Shown here piece by piece: positions 51,763-61,044 of a stretch of 64,000 nucleotides of DNA. The translations under genes were made by a program, and so were the position numbers. Source of the stretch: Enterococcus malodoratus ATCC 43197 (lineage in GTDB: Bacteria > Bacillota > Bacilli > Lactobacillales > Enterococcaceae); the NCBI RefSeq assembly GCF_000407185.1, contig NZ_KE136482.1, forward strand, positions 992,001 through 1,056,000, written 5' to 3'. Positions within the stretch are counted from its first letter, which is position 1. Each line of letters opens with the position of its first letter. The notes under the pieces were generated by a model that was not told the DNA's origin, ran no database searches, and worked only from the letters and a program-made list of their open reading frames with translations.

Positions 51763-52490
51763 TTAATTTTCTCCTGTACAGTTAAGTAGACGAAATAGAG
51801 ATTTTCGAAAATATAACGTTTATACAATCGCCGCGGTTCCTTCATGAATCGGTGCAGCCATTCAAACCCGTTGCGCTGCATCCACGCGGGAGCTCGCGAA
51901 ATTTCACCGGACAGCACATCAAAGCTGCCGCCAACACCCATAATCAAATTGGCATTCAACTCGTTTTTATATTTATTTACAAACTCTTCCTTATAAGGAG
52001 AGGTCATCCCGATGAACAGCATGCGTGGTTGACAAGCGGCAATTCTTTCCACCACTGCCCTTTCCTCTTCCTGCTTGAAATAACCATGCTGCATGCCGGA
52101 GATAATCAATCTAGGATATTTCTGCTGGATTGTTTCCAATAATCTATCTAAGATTTCTTCCTTGGTTCCAAGGAAATACACCGTTAATTCCAACGCCTCT
52201 GCTTGCTTGAGCAGTTCCATCATCGTATCAATGCCGGTGACCCGATCGATCTTTTTCTTTTTAAGCCAGTGACAGGCTCGAACAACAGAATAGCCATCGG
52301 CACTAACCATGTCCGCCTGCTGAATAATTTCTCTAATCTTGGCATTGCGGCGGCTTAGAACGACCTTGTTGGAATTCACTCCGACATGTTCGATGACTTC
52401 ATCTCGTTGAATCCGATCAAGTATTTCCTCCACAGTTTCCTCTAAGTTTCCGTCATCAATCGGAAGATCAAATAGTTCAATTTTATTCAT
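51759..52490 (-). CDS. WecG/TagA/CpsF-family glycosyltransferase (GT26)
   Basis: Enzyme of 243 residues that adds a sugar, ManNAc or ManNAcA in known members, to a lipid-linked acceptor. Family motifs are HVGVNSNKVVLSRRN, SADGYSVVRA, RVTGIDTMMELL, YFLGTKEEILDRL and GVGGSFDVLSGEISRAPAW. The ATG at 52490 follows GGAGG. A UDP-ManNAc source is provided by the epimerase gene in the same cluster, which supports a ManNAc-containing polymer. Confidence 0.9.
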   Translation of the reverse strand: MNKIELFDLPIDDGNLEETVEEILDRIQRDEVIEHVGVNSNKVVLSRRNAKIREIIQQADMVSADGYSVVRACHWLKKKKIDRVTGIDTMMELLKQAEALELTVYFLGTKEEILDRLLETIQQKYPRLIISGMQHGYFKQEEERAVVERIAACQPRMLFIGMTSPYKEEFVNKYKNELNANLIMGVGGSFDVLSGEISRAPAWMQRNGFEWLHRFMKEPRRLYKRYIFENLYFVYLTVQEKIK

Positions 52491-52556
52491 CTCAACCTCC
52501 ATAGCGACTCATTCTGCTCCTTCAACTACACCGATGGATGTGAGTCGTCATTTTTA

Positions 52557-53945
52557 TTATTTTGGGAAGAAATCAACAACAGCGATTAGTCCCAGGATTA
52601 GTAATTGGCTAGCCATCAAAAGCGGCTTAGAGAACGGCGGCCATTGGTTTAACACGATCTGCAAAATCAACAAACAGAATTGAAAACTCATTTTTTTGGT
52701 AGATAAACGAATATTCATTAAGCGATTCGTCTGTTTTTTCCGTAAATAGAAAATGATGAAGAAGCCCAAAGCTGAGGCCAAGGAAGCCCCATTGATACCG
52801 ATCAGCGGGATCAATAGGAAGCTGGCGATTAAGTTCACCGCCGCCCCCACCAAGGAAGTCGTCAAAACTCCCTTGGTTTTCTTGACTACGATGTACGTTG
52901 TTCCGAAAAAGCCCGAAACACAGGAAAAGAAGTTGCTCACCAGCAGCAAAGGAATATAGGCTTTGGCAAAGTAGAATTCCTTCGACAACAGGATCGAAGC
53001 CAAAGGATCTAAAAACAACAGGATCAATCCTGAGAAACACAGCAACAGCGTACTATAGTGATTGAAGACCTTTTGGTAGAATCCGCCAGCCCCCTTTTTG
53101 TGGTAATTTTCAACTGCCGATAACTGCCAAGCCTGGATAAAGATCGAACCGATCACCGAGAGTAGATTAGGGACTTTACTTGCCGCGGCGTACATCCCAT
53201 TGCTGGCTACACCAAGGTAAAAAGTCATAATAAAGCGGCTAGAAGTCGTAAGAATCCACCACATCGCAGAGTTTGGAATCAAAGGTAAGCTGTAGACGAT
53301 CAACTGCTTTCTTTGCCGAGCGGTCGGTTGATTTCCTTTTGTAACCCATGCGCTTACAGGAATATTGATCAATAAGAAAATTAGCGATAGGCTATTGGCC
53401 AGCACGAGCGACCAAAAATAAGCCGTTAACATGTTCGCCATTCGTTGAAAGAAAAGAACGCCAAAGAGTAAGGTCAGCAACGACAGCAGAATCCCGTTTG
53501 CGGCATAAATTTTCAACTTGCCGATTGCTTTCAGGTATTGCATAAGGATTAATTGAACCGATTGGATCGCCAACAGAACAAAACTCAGAAAACCTACAGT
53601 AGAAGAAACACCCCACTGCGACCCAAATAGATAAACACCCGTCAGAAAAATTCCAGTCAGCCCAAGTCCAAGCAAATTTATTTTCATCGCCGTGTTTAGC
53701 CAGTTCTCTTTTTCCTGTTGGCTTTTGCTACCCAGAACAAAACGTAAAACACCCTCTGACACACTCAGACTAATAATTGGCAGAAGCAGATTAACTGTAT
53801 TGATCAGTAGATCCGCCATGCCATATTCACTTTTGGTTAGATAAAAAGTATAAAAACCGACTAAGAAAAAAGTGATTAGTTTGCTGCCAAAACTGCCGAT
53901 AGCGAAAATCAACGAATCATTGAATAATTTCTTGTATTGATTCAT
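52557..53945 (-). CDS. wzx: Wzx-type polysaccharide flippase
   Basis: Membrane protein of 462 residues with about twelve to fourteen helices and the MATE/MOP flippase pattern (FNDSLIFAIGSFGSKLITFF, YGMADLLINTVNLLLPIISL, YAAASKVPNLLSVIGSIF). It would flip the lipid-linked repeat unit to the outer face for polymerisation by the Wzy protein. Its ATG overlaps the stop of the pyruvyltransferase gene by 4 bases. Confidence 0.88.
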   Translation of the reverse strand: MNQYKKLFNDSLIFAIGSFGSKLITFFLVGFYTFYLTKSEYGMADLLINTVNLLLPIISLSVSEGVLRFVLGSKSQQEKENWLNTAMKINLLGLGLTGIFLTGVYLFGSQWGVSSTVGFLSFVLLAIQSVQLILMQYLKAIGKLKIYAANGILLSLLTLLFGVLFFQRMANMLTAYFWSLVLANSLSLIFLLINIPVSAWVTKGNQPTARQRKQLIVYSLPLIPNSAMWWILTTSSRFIMTFYLGVASNGMYAAASKVPNLLSVIGSIFIQAWQLSAVENYHKKGAGGFYQKVFNHYSTLLLCFSGLILLFLDPLASILLSKEFYFAKAYIPLLLVSNFFSCVSGFFGTTYIVVKKTKGVLTTSLVGAAVNLIASFLLIPLIGINGASLASALGFFIIFYLRKKQTNRLMNIRLSTKKMSFQFCLLILQIVLNQWPPFSKPLLMASQLLILGLIAVVDFFPK

Positions 53946-55162
53946 AGATTGACCAAGCTTTGTCGAACCGCGTCAATCAATTGATGATTCACCTCGAAGG
54001 CTGCTCGCATCTGATCTTTACACTGCTTCATCTGGTTCATTTCCTGCGCATTATTCAATAATTTTTCTTCAACTTTTTCTGCTATGTGGTCTCTTTCAGC
54101 CGCCAGATCTTCAATCATCAGCACATCTTTTTCCAATCCAAGATTTTTGAACATCTCGACGACCTTTTGCTGCCACGACAGTCCGATGATCGGCACATAC
54201 TGTGACACAGCTACAATCATGGAGTGCATTCGAGTGCCAACGACTACATTCAACGTCTGGTATAAATCCAGTAGGTCTTCCTTGTCTTTAATGAAAACGA
54301 CATCGACTTGCGGATCTTTTTGGAAGTCAGAATAAAGTGCCTCAATCGTCTCGTAGTCCTGTACCTCAGAAGAAAATAGAATGATCTCTCTTTTGAAGCC
54401 GGATAGTTGCTGAATCAACTTTCTCATTTCCTCCAAATAACGCTGATAAACCTTGTATGAACAGCCGGTAATGCGATAATCAATCACGCAGATCCCGATT
54501 CGCTGTTGCGAACCTTTTTGTGTTTTCAATTGCTCAAAAGGCAGCTTTGCGGGTAAAAGAAAGACCGGATCGACCGAAGCATAGGCTGCTGAATGCTGAG
54601 TATTCCTTAAATAATCCAGTGAACGGCGATCTCTAAAGGTCACATAATCGCATTTTTTCAGCGTATCAATAGCGGCCTGCTCCTGCTTTTCTGTAGAAAA
54701 AGGACCGATTCCGATCGAACTGACAACTATTGGCACCTGATGTTTCTTTGCCAAGGAAACTACTTGATCAAAACGTTGAGCAGAGAGTGTCGCTGGTGAC
54801 GAATCGAATATCGCGTTTCCTCCGCCAATAACTAAGAAATCAGTCTGCTTTAAGGCGGTTTCGAACTGTTGAATAGTTGTCGGGTCGTACATCCGCTTTC
54901 GTGATCTACGCCACTTTCCTTTACTAATGAGATTTTTCATAAATGGCATTGGCCGCAAATATTTGTAATACAAATCATGACTTTTCGAACGGCGGACCAG
55001 TTCCTGGTTAATTGTAATTTGTGATTCTTCGATGAGCTTGTAGCTGTATTTCTTCGTTTCGATGCCGATTAATAATTGCTCTGACAAGGTTTCCGCGATT
55101 AAGCGATCACCGATGTTTGAGCTGTCAATAAAACTAACTAGTAATGCTTTCAAACCAGACAC
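53942..55162 (-). CDS. Polysaccharide pyruvyl transferase family protein
   Basis: Protein of 406 residues of the PS_pyruv_trans family, which adds pyruvate ketals to sugars of exopolysaccharides or teichoic-type polymers. Visible motifs are DSSNIGDRLIAETL at the start, DFLVIGGGNAIFDS, VPIVVSSIGIGPF, YVTFRDRRSLDYL, ASVDPVFLLP and VVGTRMHSMIVAVSQYVPIIGLSW with the conserved RMHS. It implies an acidic pyruvylated polymer. Confidence 0.88.
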   Translation of the reverse strand: MSGLKALLVSFIDSSNIGDRLIAETLSEQLLIGIETKKYSYKLIEESQITINQELVRRSKSHDLYYKYLRPMPFMKNLISKGKWRRSRKRMYDPTTIQQFETALKQTDFLVIGGGNAIFDSSPATLSAQRFDQVVSLAKKHQVPIVVSSIGIGPFSTEKQEQAAIDTLKKCDYVTFRDRRSLDYLRNTQHSAAYASVDPVFLLPAKLPFEQLKTQKGSQQRIGICVIDYRITGCSYKVYQRYLEEMRKLIQQLSGFKREIILFSSEVQDYETIEALYSDFQKDPQVDVVFIKDKEDLLDLYQTLNVVVGTRMHSMIVAVSQYVPIIGLSWQQKVVEMFKNLGLEKDVLMIEDLAAERDHIAEKVEEKLLNNAQEMNQMKQCKDQMRAAFEVNHQLIDAVRQSLVNL

Positions 55163-55177
55163 TCTACTTTCCTGTTT

Positions 55178-55864
55178 TTATCTTTCATAAAAGTCCACGG
55201 TTCCAAGAGGTTCTGCCTCTACAAGTGCTTGCAGGGCCTCTGGTGTTCGCAGGAACTTTCTTTCATATAAGTAAGACCAAATAAAGCTGCAGGAGGTACT
55301 GAAAATGAAGCTGATAAAAAAGGCTCCAAGAACTAATCTGAACAGACTCGGCGTCCGAATCGTTTCCACCGACTGTGCGGAAAGCAGGAATACCTTTCGT
55401 GGAAGCTGACTATTCTCCACTATTTTCGGATAGCTCTTACTCAGACTCAGTGCGATTTTTTGGCTTTGCTCTGGACTATCAGTCGTCACATTTACCGTAA
55501 ACAGCTGCGAGTTGATGCTGCTGGTTACAGTTAAGGCGTTCAAAAGCGACTGTTTGCTTTGATGCGGATGTTCCTTCTGCATTTCCTGCAATACTCCATC
55601 ACTTTTCACTAGCTCCTTATAGGTTTCGATCAGCTTGATATTACTGGCTACGATCGTATTTTCCACTTCTTGTTCATCTGCTCCGTCGCCTACCTCAGCG
55701 GTTTGTTCTGTTACAGGCAATAAAAAGGAGACTTGATTGGTGTATTGAAAGCCATCTAGTAAAACGAATCCGGCACAACCAACTGCCATGCAGCATAACG
55801 TCATGACCGCGATCGTTTTCCAGCGCTGCCACAAAAATTGCAAGAAATCCTTGAATGAATACAT
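55178..55864 (-). CDS. Second Wzz-like chain-length protein (YveK type)
   Basis: Membrane protein of 228 residues with helices near 15-33 and 178-200 and an extracytoplasmic helical domain (NTIVASNIKLIETYKELVKS). The cytoplasmic tail is short and lacks a kinase. It is a diverged paralogue of the Wzz-like protein at 48019-48792. Having two suggests either two chain-length states or replacement of an old copy. Confidence 0.83.
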   Translation of the reverse strand: MYSFKDFLQFLWQRWKTIAVMTLCCMAVGCAGFVLLDGFQYTNQVSFLLPVTEQTAEVGDGADEQEVENTIVASNIKLIETYKELVKSDGVLQEMQKEHPHQSKQSLLNALTVTSSINSQLFTVNVTTDSPEQSQKIALSLSKSYPKIVENSQLPRKVFLLSAQSVETIRTPSLFRLVLGAFFISFIFSTSCSFIWSYLYERKFLRTPEALQALVEAEPLGTVDFYER

Positions 55865-55879
55865 GCCTAACTCCTCTCC

Positions 55880-56917
55880 TTACCCAGATAATGATTCATA
55901 AACGTGCTCCCAGGCTTGAAGATAAGCCGTAATCGAAAACTGATCCTCGATCATCTTTTTGGCATTCGTTGAAAATTGCTGGCGCTTTTCGTCAGAAACG
56001 AAGAAGGACCGAATCGCTTCCTCCATTTGGTCGATATCACCAGGTGTCACCAGAAAACCATTTTTTTGATCATTTACTACTTGACCAACACCGCCAACAT
56101 CCGTCGCCAAGTTTGGGATACCCGAAGCCATCGTCTCCAAGATCGCCATCGGAATTCCTTCATGATAGGAAGGAAGAAGATGCAGACTACAATCCGTTAA
56201 CAATTCTTCTTGATTTGTCGTCCAGCCATGTATCTCCACATTGTTACAACCGAGCTGTTTCATTTTTCCAATGATCTTCGGCGTTGTTTCATCGGTATCG
56301 CCATAAAGATGGAATCGGATATCCGGCAGATCATTTTGAATTCGCTTCGCGAGTGTGAGAATGTCCTGACTGCCCTTTCGCTCACAGATGCGGCCAAAGG
56401 TTAAAACATTGGTTGATTGTGTGTTATAGCAATTTTTTTGTGGAACAAAAACAGCATTATTTATCACGATCACCTTCGTCCTAGTCAGCTTTTGGTAATA
56501 CTCGGCCCACTCCTCACCTAGTGCGACGATCAAATCCACTTTGTTCAATATCCGGCGAATGTAGCGCCGCTTACTGACAGACGACTGTTCGTAAAACTGA
56601 TCAAAGTTTGGCGCATGCATATGAAAGATCGTTTTTGTTCCTTTTTTCGTCGCTTTAAGCAGTAACGCTTTTCGGTAAAAGCTGGCATCCTGCGATACAT
56701 GGAAATGAACAATTGTTTCTTCTTGTTCTCGGGTATCGATAAGCACTCGGCGAAAAGCTCGCATCGCATAGCGCAATTTGCTCTGTTCTTTCCATGAAAA
56801 GATGTATTGCATCTGCCAGTCTTGATTTTGCGGAAAGTAGTGAATGAAATTTCGAATCACGGTTGAGATACCACCCTTTCCCGAACTTTCTGGCCCTACC
56901 ATCAATACTTTTGTCAT
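55880..56917 (-). CDS. GT4-family glycosyltransferase
   Basis: GT-B glycosyltransferase of 345 residues. It starts KVLMVGPESSGKGGISTVIR, with the donor domain in LTFGRICERKGSQDILTLAK, LLPSYHEGIPMAILETMASG and GIPNLATDVGGVGQVV. The ATG at 56917 overlaps the stop of the polymerase gene (ATGA), and GAAGGAG lies before it. Confidence 0.88.
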   Translation of the reverse strand: MTKVLMVGPESSGKGGISTVIRNFIHYFPQNQDWQMQYIFSWKEQSKLRYAMRAFRRVLIDTREQEETIVHFHVSQDASFYRKALLLKATKKGTKTIFHMHAPNFDQFYEQSSVSKRRYIRRILNKVDLIVALGEEWAEYYQKLTRTKVIVINNAVFVPQKNCYNTQSTNVLTFGRICERKGSQDILTLAKRIQNDLPDIRFHLYGDTDETTPKIIGKMKQLGCNNVEIHGWTTNQEELLTDCSLHLLPSYHEGIPMAILETMASGIPNLATDVGGVGQVVNDQKNGFLVTPGDIDQMEEAIRSFFVSDEKRQQFSTNAKKMIEDQFSITAYLQAWEHVYESLSG

Positions 56918-58164
56918 GTCTGCTCCTTCTTTATTTCCTGAATGAACAAGCACATAAACCCAAACACGGTCGCAGATAACGCCGAGAAAAAGACATGCCC
57001 CACCAAGAAACTGTAAATAATCGTAAAAAGTAGTAAGAATACACAGAATTTATTCACGCCTCGTTGAACCGCCAGATTCAGAAAATAGCCCATCACTGCC
57101 AGCAAAACTAAGGTCCCGATAATTCCATAAGAAAAAAACATATCGAAGAAATCCATCTCGATTAAGCCGCCTTTTCTGCCATACCAATTCCAGCGATTCT
57201 CAAACCCAGCACCGAACCAAAAAACATATTGATTCTTAGGCAGTTGTAAAAAGTTCGCCGCCGCATCCTGCAAGTAAACATTTCTTGAACTAAGCAGCAA
57301 TCTTGGCAGATCATCCTGATACAGTGTCCGAAAATAGGCAAATCGTGCGATAACACTGGACAAGGATTCCAATAAAAGTTCTTTTCCCTTCATCAGCAGG
57401 AAAAACAGCATCCCTAACAGAAATTCAAAAATAAAAAATTGTCCATACAACGTGCGGCTCCGATAATAAAAAAGAAAATAGAATAGTAAATAGATGGAAT
57501 AGAGAACCCCTGCCAGCAACCCCGACTTTGTTCCTAAAATCAGTAGGCAATACATATTAAGGAAATACAGGGTTATTAACACACCTGCTGGGATCACCCG
57601 TTTCTCCCGTTGGATCAGAAACCAGCCGATGAAAAAAAGCATGATCAAAAAGGCATAAGCAATGTCGTTCGTCGCAAAATAGAAGCCTTTGAAACCAGCC
57701 GTATCATCATAAGTACTATTTCCCAGACCAAGCAGATACGGAATGATCAAGCCGGCAATTAACAGGACATCCAGCATAATCGTTAGCCAAACCAATTTCT
57801 TAGTGGATAGATACTCCTCAAATTGTTTGCCGAAAAAAGGAATCAGCAGGCAGAGAAAGAAGCGAATGATATAAGACAGCTCTTCTACTAATAAGGAAAG
57901 TCCTGTTTTAAAGAAAAAGGTTTGAACGATACAAATGATCGACAACGAAAATAATGTAACGAGCAGCAAAACATAATCGCCCGACCGTTTTATCCCTTTC
58001 GACAAAACACCATAAAAAATATAGGCAATAAAACCGACTCGATACACGGTTCCTAATGGAATGTTATAGCCGTAAGAGATAAACACTCCGTTGAAAACAT
58101 CTATTAAAGGAAAGAGCATTATTAACAGCAAAAAAATATTTATCTTTATCCGATCGACCACCAT
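56914..58164 (-). CDS. wzy: Wzy-like O-antigen/polysaccharide polymerase
   Basis: Membrane protein of about 416 residues with about ten to twelve helices and a large loop in the last third containing LLLSSRNVYLQDAAANF and FWFGAGFENRW, the pattern of O-antigen ligase/polymerase proteins. It would join repeat units outside the membrane. It is first in the cluster on this strand. The ATG at 58164 follows AAAAGGAG at a short distance; GTG at 58161 is an alternative. Confidence 0.8.
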   Translation of the reverse strand: MVVDRIKINIFLLLIMLFPLIDVFNGVFISYGYNIPLGTVYRVGFIAYIFYGVLSKGIKRSGDYVLLLVTLFSLSIICIVQTFFFKTGLSLLVEELSYIIRFFLCLLIPFFGKQFEEYLSTKKLVWLTIMLDVLLIAGLIIPYLLGLGNSTYDDTAGFKGFYFATNDIAYAFLIMLFFIGWFLIQREKRVIPAGVLITLYFLNMYCLLILGTKSGLLAGVLYSIYLLFYFLFYYRSRTLYGQFFIFEFLLGMLFFLLMKGKELLLESLSSVIARFAYFRTLYQDDLPRLLLSSRNVYLQDAAANFLQLPKNQYVFWFGAGFENRWNWYGRKGGLIEMDFFDMFFSYGIIGTLVLLAVMGYFLNLAVQRGVNKFCVFLLLFTIIYSFLVGHVFFSALSATVFGFMCLFIQEIKKEQT

Positions 58165-58203
58165 ACATCTCCTTTTACTATTAGAAATAGCCACATTCGT
58201 CAT

Positions 58204-58452
58204 GTAACTAACAAAATATAAATCAATAATAATTCAACAAATAACTAACTAAACATCTTTTTATGTTAATTACAGGTCGGAATTTGACAGGTAAACTTTA
58301 AGATAAAAGTATAAAATAATAACCATAAAATAAAAAAACTGATATTAACAAAACGAAAATTATTTTGTTAAACCATTTTATTGTTTATTATCATTTAATT
58401 ACTTATAACGTTTTTGACGCATTAAAGTAGTGGAAGGAGGCGCATAATAAAG
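58204..58452. promoter_or_regulatory. Divergent intergenic region of polysaccharide cluster and Mga-like gene
   Basis: AT-rich region. It contains an inverted repeat TTAACAAAA-N9-TTTTGTTAA (58345-58371) and a TTGACA at 58284-58289 on the plus strand, followed 20 bases later by TATAAA, a spacing longer than ideal. The inverted repeat is a candidate operator acting on either promoter. Confidence 0.45.
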
Positions 58453-59994
58453 ATGTTATTAATTAACCAACTTGCGGACCTATTCGACAAAGAGACGGTT
58501 ACAAAAATTAAAATTATTTATCTATTGAAGGAAAGTAACAATTGGTTGTCTATTGACGAACTATCTGTGCAATTAGAAATTAATCAGCGAACCATTTTGA
58601 AGTACCTTTCCTTTATTGAAGAAGACATCGATTCTTTTGGGTTAAACAAGGAAATCGTGTTGAAGAGTCATACTAAAAAGGGGTATTTTCTGCATTATGA
58701 CTTTGAGCCGGTCATAGAGGATTTGATCTTTCGAATCATTGAAGCGACCATCAATTATCAATTGTTAATGAGGATTTTTTTCTCAAAGATGACCTCGATC
58801 ATTCAGTTTTCACACAAGTATTACGTTAGCGAATCATCCTTATGGCGCATGATCAATAAGTTTCGAAAAGAGTTATCACCCAGAGGGATATCGATCGAGC
58901 GCCGCTCTTTGGAACTAATGGGAAATGAGATTCAAATTCGCAGATTGAGCTTCTTTTTATTGTTGAATTCACATACTAGAGGAAATTGGCCCTGCGGCAG
59001 TACGACAAAACTCATTACAGAAAAAATTATTGAACGAATCGTTCCTTTTTTTCACTTATGTTTATCTGATTTTGGCTATAAAAAGCTTTTTTGTTTGATC
59101 GCAGTAAGTATCGAGCGGACGAAAAAAGGAAAACATATTTGTTTGACCAAAGAATTATGGGAAAATATTGAAAAAAATGATCTGTTCGAACAATTTTATT
59201 GTGAGTTGAAGGATGTTCTGCCAAAGGAGCTTTATCGGCGCGATGAGGTAGGGTTTCTTTTTTTGTATATTTTTACTTTGGATGAAGTTTTTAATGATAA
59301 TTACATTCGAAAAAATTTCAGTGCCTTTCATTTCGAAAAGAAAACCCAGCTGCATCAATCCGTCGAGATCTTTAAACAACTCTTATTTGACGAGCAAAAT
59401 CTTTTCATTTCAAAGGAAGACCTAAAAATTGTCGATAAAAGTTTATACAGCGCACACCTATACGGTCAATTGTTCCAAAATGAAGAACAAACTGGCTTTA
59501 ATACATATGGACTTTGCGCACAGGCTAGCGGAGGCACTCCTCTTCATATGCAGAACCGAGCAAAAGAACTAATTCGCTTGCTTTATAAAAAGACGAATTT
59601 CGCCCTTTTTAAAGAGTCCAACTATTTGCTGTCCGTTTATACCTTACTGCTGGAATCAATCACACCGCTCCATAAAGTAGAAGAACCTTTACAGATTTTC
59701 TTAGCCTCCGATCTGTCCAACTTAGAAGAACATAAGCTGATCAAAATGATCAAAAATGAATTTATTGGACGGTTCAAACTGGAGATTTATACCCATCGTG
59801 ATTGCATGCGTGAAATCAGCTCGATTGATCTGCTACTATCGACAAGAAGGTCGTATTTAGATGAAAAACCTTTGATCCCAAATATCGTTATTCCAAGAGA
59901 ACCGACAAAGCTGGATTTTCATACGTTAGAAGAAAAACTAAATGAACTTTTTACAGTTAAAAACCAACACAAAGAGCTTGTATCCTTTTCATGA
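58453..59994 (+). CDS. Mga-family virulence-type transcriptional regulator
   Basis: Protein of 513 residues. The N-terminal HTH region (WLSIDELSVQLEINQRTILKYL, about 31-52) and a second winged HTH (SESSLWRMINKFRKEL, about 120-135) are followed by a PRD-like helical middle and an EIIB-like C-terminus (LQIFLASDLSNLEE, about 412-425). This matches Mga/AtxA-type regulators, whose PRDs respond to PTS phosphorylation. AAGGAGG lies upstream. It diverges from the polysaccharide cluster and may control it (inference). Confidence 0.85.
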   Translation: MLLINQLADLFDKETVTKIKIIYLLKESNNWLSIDELSVQLEINQRTILKYLSFIEEDIDSFGLNKEIVLKSHTKKGYFLHYDFEPVIEDLIFRIIEATINYQLLMRIFFSKMTSIIQFSHKYYVSESSLWRMINKFRKELSPRGISIERRSLELMGNEIQIRRLSFFLLLNSHTRGNWPCGSTTKLITEKIIERIVPFFHLCLSDFGYKKLFCLIAVSIERTKKGKHICLTKELWENIEKNDLFEQFYCELKDVLPKELYRRDEVGFLFLYIFTLDEVFNDNYIRKNFSAFHFEKKTQLHQSVEIFKQLLFDEQNLFISKEDLKIVDKSLYSAHLYGQLFQNEEQTGFNTYGLCAQASGGTPLHMQNRAKELIRLLYKKTNFALFKESNYLLSVYTLLLESITPLHKVEEPLQIFLASDLSNLEEHKLIKMIKNEFIGRFKLEIYTHRDCMREISSIDLLLSTRRSYLDEKPLIPNIVIPREPTKLDFHTLEEKLNELFTVKNQHKELVSFS

Positions 59995-60011
59995 ATACAA
60001 GCTCTTTGTGT
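59967..60011. terminator. Hairpin terminator between Mga-like and CpsB genes
   Basis: Perfect 17-bp stem (59967-59983 with 59995-60011). Its left arm lies in the last codons of the Mga-like gene. T tails are weak, but the position between convergent genes supports terminator use. Confidence 0.65.
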
Positions 60012-60019
60012 GTCGTTCG

Positions 60020-60778
60020 TTAAAAAAAGCGGCTACGTTTTATTTTCTGAAAGGCTGGACGTTGCACGTCATCCCCGTTCAATAGATCCTTAGTCATCTG
60101 TTCCATCGCGATCACAGTGTCCAACCCAAAACTCTTTTCAATCGCTTGATACGCCTCCTTTAAATAGAAGCCCCGATGCTGAATACTATGAGCATCAGAA
60201 GCAACCATATAAACCAGCTTATTTGCCAACATTGTGTGAGCCGTTTTTTGAACTTTTCTGCCAAAATGACCGACAATACTTGGCGCGGTCACTTGAGTCA
60301 ACGCACCCATCTCCAAATATGGCAGCAGTCGATTCGGGTCTCTAGCAAAAACTGCATTGCGTTCTGGATGCACAATAACCGGTGTATGCCCTCGTTCGAT
60401 CAGCTGGAAAAACAATTGCTCGGTAAAGGCCGGCACCTCCAAAGTTGGGAATTCGATCAATAGGTATTGATTATCTATATCAGTAAATAAAATTTTCTGA
60501 CGCTCAATCTCTTTTATTAACTCACCCGTTATACGAACCTCTTGGCCCTCATAAAGAGTGAGTGCAATCCCTCGTTGATCCAATTCCTGCTGCAAACGAC
60601 GAACCGCTGGAATGACCATTGAAGCAGGATTATTGTATTGACCATTATTATGATGAGGCGTACATAAAATATGTGTAATCCCCTGTCGAACAGCCTCATG
60701 CGCCATGATAATACTTTCATCAAGCGTCTGAGGCCCATCATCTACCCCAGGAAGAATATGACAATGTAAATCAATCAC
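60020..60778 (-). CDS. cpsB: Tyrosine-protein phosphatase CpsB/YwqE (PHP family)
   Basis: Metal-dependent PHP-fold phosphatase of about 252 residues that dephosphorylates the BY-kinase. Metal ligands lie in IDLHCHILPGVDDGP, CTPHHNN, YEGQEVRI, VIVHPERN and ASDAHSI. The GTG at 60778 is preferred (GGAG eight bases upstream; gives the usual Met-Ile-Asp-Leu-His start); an ATG at 60784 and GTG at 60787 sit too close to the ribosome site. It is separated from its kinase gene by about 12 kb. Confidence 0.92.
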   Translation of the reverse strand: MIDLHCHILPGVDDGPQTLDESIIMAHEAVRQGITHILCTPHHNNGQYNNPASMVIPAVRRLQQELDQRGIALTLYEGQEVRITGELIKEIERQKILFTDIDNQYLLIEFPTLEVPAFTEQLFFQLIERGHTPVIVHPERNAVFARDPNRLLPYLEMGALTQVTAPSIVGHFGRKVQKTAHTMLANKLVYMVASDAHSIQHRGFYLKEAYQAIEKSFGLDTVIAMEQMTKDLLNGDDVQRPAFQKIKRSRFF

Positions 60779-61009
60779 GCGCATCACTCCAAACTATCTG
60801 CTCTCTTTTTTGCAAGGAAAAAGACCACTTCACAATCACCAAATAGGTGTAAAAAGGCGTAAGCCTCTTTCCTTCGCCTGATTCTACCAAAGATCGTTAA
60901 ATTGCCCCCATCAAAAACTGTTCATTTTTCGACAAAAATATAAAAAAGGATGAACACTTTAACTTCAAGTTGATCTTATCTAAACAATAAATCTCCTTAC
61001 TTTCCAAAA

Positions 61010-61042
61010 AAACGAGAAGCCAAATGACTGGGCCTCTCGTTT
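61010..61042 (-). terminator. Terminator of the serine hydrolase gene
   Basis: 12-bp stem (61031-61042 with 61010-61021, one G-U on the RNA), followed by eight T residues on the minus strand. Confidence 0.8.
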
Positions 61043-61044
61043 GG

